The notes below the pieces were generated by a model, which saw only the letters and a program-made list of their open reading frames with translations, had not been told where the DNA came from and made no database searches. The position numbers were made by a program, and so were the translations under genes. A stretch of DNA of 8,239 bases from CANRIN01 sp964493515 (GTDB lineage Bacteria > Bacillota > Clostridia > Oscillospirales > JAAYOS01), in assembly GCA_964493515.1 (NCBI GenBank), contig CAZBNJ010000057.1:1-8239 (forward strand). The letters are read 5' to 3'. Numbering within the stretch: position 1 is the first letter of the stretch; every line of letters begins with the position of its first letter. Shown here piece after piece: positions 6,302-8,239 of this stretch.

Positions 6302-7213
6302 TCAGTCCTTGGGATATATCTCGCACATGATGTCGTAGCAGTAGTCCCATATCGGGCCCCACTGGTGCTCGAGGTCGGGCGCGAGGATATAGTGGAGGTT
6401 GCCCTGGTCGGCGGTCTCGCCGAACTCGAACACGTCGGTGAGCTTCTTCATCTCGGCTATCTGCGGGTCGAGCGCATCAAAGGCGATGTCCTTCGTTCCG
6501 GTCGCGGCAAAGATGCGGAAGTCGTTCTTCGTCCAGCCCGACTCGCGCACCGACTTTGCGAGCGCCTCGGCGGTCTCCTTCGGCTGCGTAGCGCCCGCGC
6601 GCTGTCCAAGCACCCAGCAGTCTCCGCTGAGCGGCAGGAAGGTGGAAACATAGTCCAGACCGTGGATGAACTGCCACCAGGTCGTGCAGCTTCCCATCGA
6701 GAAGCCGCCGAACGCGCGGTGGTCGCGCGACGCCTTGATGCCCGCCTTGTCGGTGCTTGCGGCATAGGTGGAGAAGCGTCCCTCTATCGCCGGCACGAGA
6801 TCCTCCACGAACTCCTTGTGGAATATCTCGACAAGATCGCCCGCGCTGCCCGGTCCGCCGAGCGCGCTGTTCATCGGATAGTAGGACGGGGATACGACGA
6901 TGACCGGACGGATGTCGCCGTTCTCTATCATGTGGTCGAGCGTGCCCTTGAACTCGTTCTCGGTGTCGTCGGTGCCGATAAACTTGTCCGCGCGGTCTCC
7001 GCCGCCGTGAAGCAGGTAGAGTATGTCATACTTCTTCGACGGGTCGTAGCCGTGCGGCAGATACACATACGCGTGCTTCGGCTGGCCGGAGGTGGTGTAG
7101 TCCACTCGCTCGATGCGGCCCGGCTGCTTCGCGGTCGGACGGGTCACGCCGGGGAACACCTCCTGCGGCTTGTACTCCTTGGGTGTGGGACGAAATTTCA
7201 TTATGTTTGCCAT
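6302..7213 (-). CDS. CE1-like serine esterase (esterase D / feruloyl esterase superfamily)
   Basis: This 303-residue alpha/beta hydrolase is predicted to cleave an ester, possibly feruloyl or acetyl groups on plant oligosaccharides. Visible features are the central strand and oxyanion stretch YDILYLLHGGGD (62-73), the nucleophile elbow GFSMGS (S172), a likely acid in GTKD (D242) and a C-terminal histidine in LEHQWG (H283), so a full Ser-Asp-His triad is present. The opening YVYLPHGYDPSKKY is typical of the PF00756 family that includes the feruloyl esterase domain of XynZ and Fes-type esterases. There is no signal peptide, so it should be cytoplasmic, unlike most xylan-acting relatives; it may work on imported fragments. 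ATG 7213 has AAAGGAG at 7223-7229. A strong promoter lies just upstream, and the SLH/nucleotidase-like gene follows 69 bp downstream, probably on the same transcript. The substrate is not determinable here. Confidence 0.88.
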   Translation of the reverse strand: MANIMKFRPTPKEYKPQEVFPGVTRPTAKQPGRIERVDYTTSGQPKHAYVYLPHGYDPSKKYDILYLLHGGGDRADKFIGTDDTENEFKGTLDHMIENGDIRPVIVVSPSYYPMNSALGGPGSAGDLVEIFHKEFVEDLVPAIEGRFSTYAASTDKAGIKASRDHRAFGGFSMGSCTTWWQFIHGLDYVSTFLPLSGDCWVLGQRAGATQPKETAEALAKSVRESGWTKNDFRIFAATGTKDIAFDALDPQIAEMKKLTDVFEFGETADQGNLHYILAPDLEHQWGPIWDYCYDIMCEIYPKD

Positions 7214-7250
7214 TTGTTATCGCTCCTTTGAAATTGTTTTTTGCAGGACA

Positions 7251-7279
7251 ATTATACCATACGCCGCGGCGACTTGCAA
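7251..7279 (-). promoter_or_regulatory. Strong promoter of the esterase gene
   Basis: On the minus strand, TTGCAA (complement of 7274-7279) and a perfect TATAAT (complement of 7251-7256) are 17 bp apart, about 40 bp upstream of the esterase start. This is the best -35/-10 pair in the window. The -35 begins two bases after the preceding operon's terminator region, so the esterase and the SLH protein form a separate transcription unit. Confidence 0.8.
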
Positions 7280-7280
7280 C

Positions 7281-7316
7281 AGACACAAAGAGAGGTCGAG
7301 CATTTCGCCCGACCTC
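7281..7316 (-). terminator. Intrinsic terminator of the ABC/kinase operon
   Basis: On the minus strand, GAGGTCGGGC pairs with GCTCGACCTC around the loop GAAAT, giving 10 bp with one G-T wobble. It is followed by TCTTTGTGT, a modest T-tract. Plus-strand arms are 7292-7301 and 7307-7316. It begins 7 bp past the kinase stop codon. Confidence 0.7.
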
Positions 7317-7323
7317 CGCTTAT

Positions 7324-7959
7324 CTACCCTCGCAGACCGAACGCCTTCTCGACCAGCGCGAGGGTATCCTCTATGCTCCTGTTCTCGTCTCTGACAATGA
7401 CCCGAAAGCCGGAATTGAGAAAATAGTCATACTTTTCGGGCGAGTTTATCCTCCTCAAACCCTGTCTGAAATTCTCCATCGCCCGCTCCGGATCCGGCTC
7501 CTCCATGAGCAGCCGATACAGAAATTGCTTTTCCCTGTCCGGTCGCTCAAAAAAGCGATTCACCGATATGTCGGGGTCGGCGGGCATTATCAGCACATGG
7601 TCCCTGTCCGACACCTCTTTCAGCGTTTCCGGGCAGATGTTCGTGTCCACAAACACCATCCTGCCCTTGCCGCTCAGCTCGCTCAGTATCCGCAGCTCCA
7701 GCTTTTCGCACTCCCGCGACGATCCGGCTATCCACGCCTCGTATTCGTCCGGAGAGCGTCGGACAAAGTCGTGCCAATCCTGCAGGTCTCTCGAATAGGT
7801 CAGGCACGGAAACTCGTCCTTGTCAAGCTCGGGCAGCAGCGCGTCATGGTAGTTCTCCTCGCAGGCAATGCCGTCATACTTTTCGGCGAGCAGCTTCACC
7901 ATCGTCGACTTCCCGGCATAGGCGGTCCCGTTTATGAAAAACGTATTCTCAAATTTCAT
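7324..7959 (-). CDS. Small P-loop kinase-like protein of unknown substrate
   Basis: This 211-residue soluble protein opens with a beta strand and a Walker A loop, FFINGTAYAGKST (7-19), with G11, G16, K17 and S18 in the GxxxxGKS pattern. A Walker B-like strand, RMVFVDTN (D105), and a basic segment, RFFERPDREKQFLYR (135-149), similar to the lid of small-molecule kinases, follow. This resembles the nucleoside/shikimate kinase-like P-loop group (AAA_17/AAA_33-type), but I cannot name the substrate. The start at 7959 is chosen because the Walker A strand begins immediately after it. Upstream in-frame codons (to an ATG at 8091) overlap the end of the ABC ATPase and encode serine/arginine-rich shadow sequence. 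The ribosome binding site is weak (GAGGG at 7970-7974, 10 nt away). It lies 13 bp after the ABC ATPase stop, suggesting translational coupling in one operon. Confidence 0.75.
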   Translation of the reverse strand: MKFENTFFINGTAYAGKSTMVKLLAEKYDGIACEENYHDALLPELDKDEFPCLTYSRDLQDWHDFVRRSPDEYEAWIAGSSRECEKLELRILSELSGKGRMVFVDTNICPETLKEVSDRDHVLIMPADPDISVNRFFERPDREKQFLYRLLMEEPDPERAMENFRQGLRRINSPEKYDYFLNSGFRVIVRDENRSIEDTLALVEKAFGLRG

Positions 7960-7972
7960 CCGCCGTATGCCC

Positions 7973-8239
7973 TCACTTTGAAAGCAGTATCCTGTCGTTG
8001 TCGAGCTGCTTGCCCACGCCCGCCTTGAACCGTTCGAGCAGGTCGTCCACGGTGAGGCTCGCCCGCTCCTCGTTCGCCACGTCGAGCACAATGCGCCCGC
8101 TGTCCATCATAAGCGTTCGATTGCCGAGCGCGAGCGCGCTGTGCATATTGTGGGTTATCATCAGGCAGGTGATGCTGCGCTCGGCGACCGTCTCGCGCGT
8201 CAGCTCGAGCACCTTTTCCGCCGTCGCCGGATCGAGCGC
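7973..8239 (-). CDS. ABC transporter ATP-binding protein, C-terminal part, cut by window edge
   Basis: The 88 visible residues are the C-terminus of an ABC ATPase. They start in the D-loop, ALDPATAEKV, and contain the H-loop histidine in CLMITHNMHSALALGNR. The tail, MMDSGRIVLDVANEERASLTVDDLLERF, resembles the uncharacterised COG1101-type ATPases that work with TrpX/TrpY-like substrate-binding and permease proteins. The Walker A, Q-loop and signature motif lie beyond the window and cannot be checked. The substrate is unknown: in relatives it has been linked to amino acids, but that is family knowledge, not seen here. The gene is upstream of the P-loop kinase-like gene with a 13-bp gap and is probably the promoter-proximal partner. 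It is not obviously related to the solute-binding lipoprotein at 2083-3819, which belongs to a different transporter class. Confidence 0.88.
   Translation of the reverse strand, partial: ALDPATAEKVLELTRETVAERSITCLMITHNMHSALALGNRTLMMDSGRIVLDVANEERASLTVDDLLERFKAGVGKQLDNDRILLSK

Noticed and set aside
6041..7231. 396-residue open frame on the plus strand
   Set aside because: It is antisense to the esterase and to the start of the SLH gene, both of which have clear motifs, ribosome binding sites and terminators. The product is Arg/Leu/Val-rich shadow sequence.
7183..8028. 281-residue open frame on the plus strand
   Set aside because: It is antisense to the kinase-like gene and crosses the terminator and promoter at 7251-7316; there is no supporting motif.
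7960..8091. Forty-four-codon N-terminal extension of the kinase-like protein
   Set aside because: The extension overlaps the end of the ABC ATPase gene and encodes shadow sequence rich in Ser, Thr and Arg. The conserved strand before Walker A starts right at the 7959 ATG.

Overview
The window looks like chromosomal DNA from a GC-rich, plant-glycan-using member of the Clostridia (Oscillospiraceae-like gut Firmicutes). The evidence is strong AAGGAGG-type ribosome binding sites on most genes, a lipobox-bearing LplA-type sugar-binding lipoprotein, SLH cell-wall anchoring domains, a GH78 rhamnosidase N-terminus and an AraC/cupin regulator. The taxon is inferred from gene style only. No RNA genes, insertion sequences, CRISPR or prophage sequences were seen.

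Layout from left to right. (1) 1-836, minus strand: the N-terminal 278 residues of an alpha-L-rhamnosidase (GH78), cut by the window edge. (2) 837-1014: a divergent promoter region. (3) 1015-1968, plus strand: an AraC-family regulator with an N-terminal cupin domain. (4) 1969-2082: two back-to-back intrinsic terminators between convergent genes. (5) 2083-3819, minus strand: a large solute-binding lipoprotein with no permease genes beside it. (6) 3820-4117: a non-coding region with the lipoprotein gene's promoter, possible operators, and the terminator of the next gene upstream. (7) 4118-6232, minus strand: a secreted protein with the fold of UshA-type 5'-nucleotidases and three SLH domains, whose metal-binding residues are replaced. 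(8) 6302-7213, minus strand: a cytoplasmic CE1-like serine esterase, probably co-transcribed with (7) from a near-consensus promoter at 7251-7279. (9) 7324-7959, minus strand: a small P-loop kinase-like protein of unknown function. (10) 7973-8239, minus strand: the C-terminus of an ABC-transporter ATPase, 13 bp upstream of (9) and probably in the same operon.

How the parts may work together. The AraC-like regulator, the rhamnosidase and the solute-binding lipoprotein look like one carbohydrate-response unit. The regulator is divergent from the rhamnosidase gene, and the region upstream of the lipoprotein gene repeats sequence elements found in the regulator/rhamnosidase intergenic region (CCTAATGTG and TATGGTG, often followed by CAC). 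The esterase could remove acyl groups from imported plant oligosaccharides, but nothing in the sequence fixes its substrate. The most unusual single gene is the SLH-anchored nucleotidase-like protein: it keeps the C-terminal substrate-domain signature, but its phosphatase domain appears catalytically dead, which suggests a wall-attached binding or structural role.
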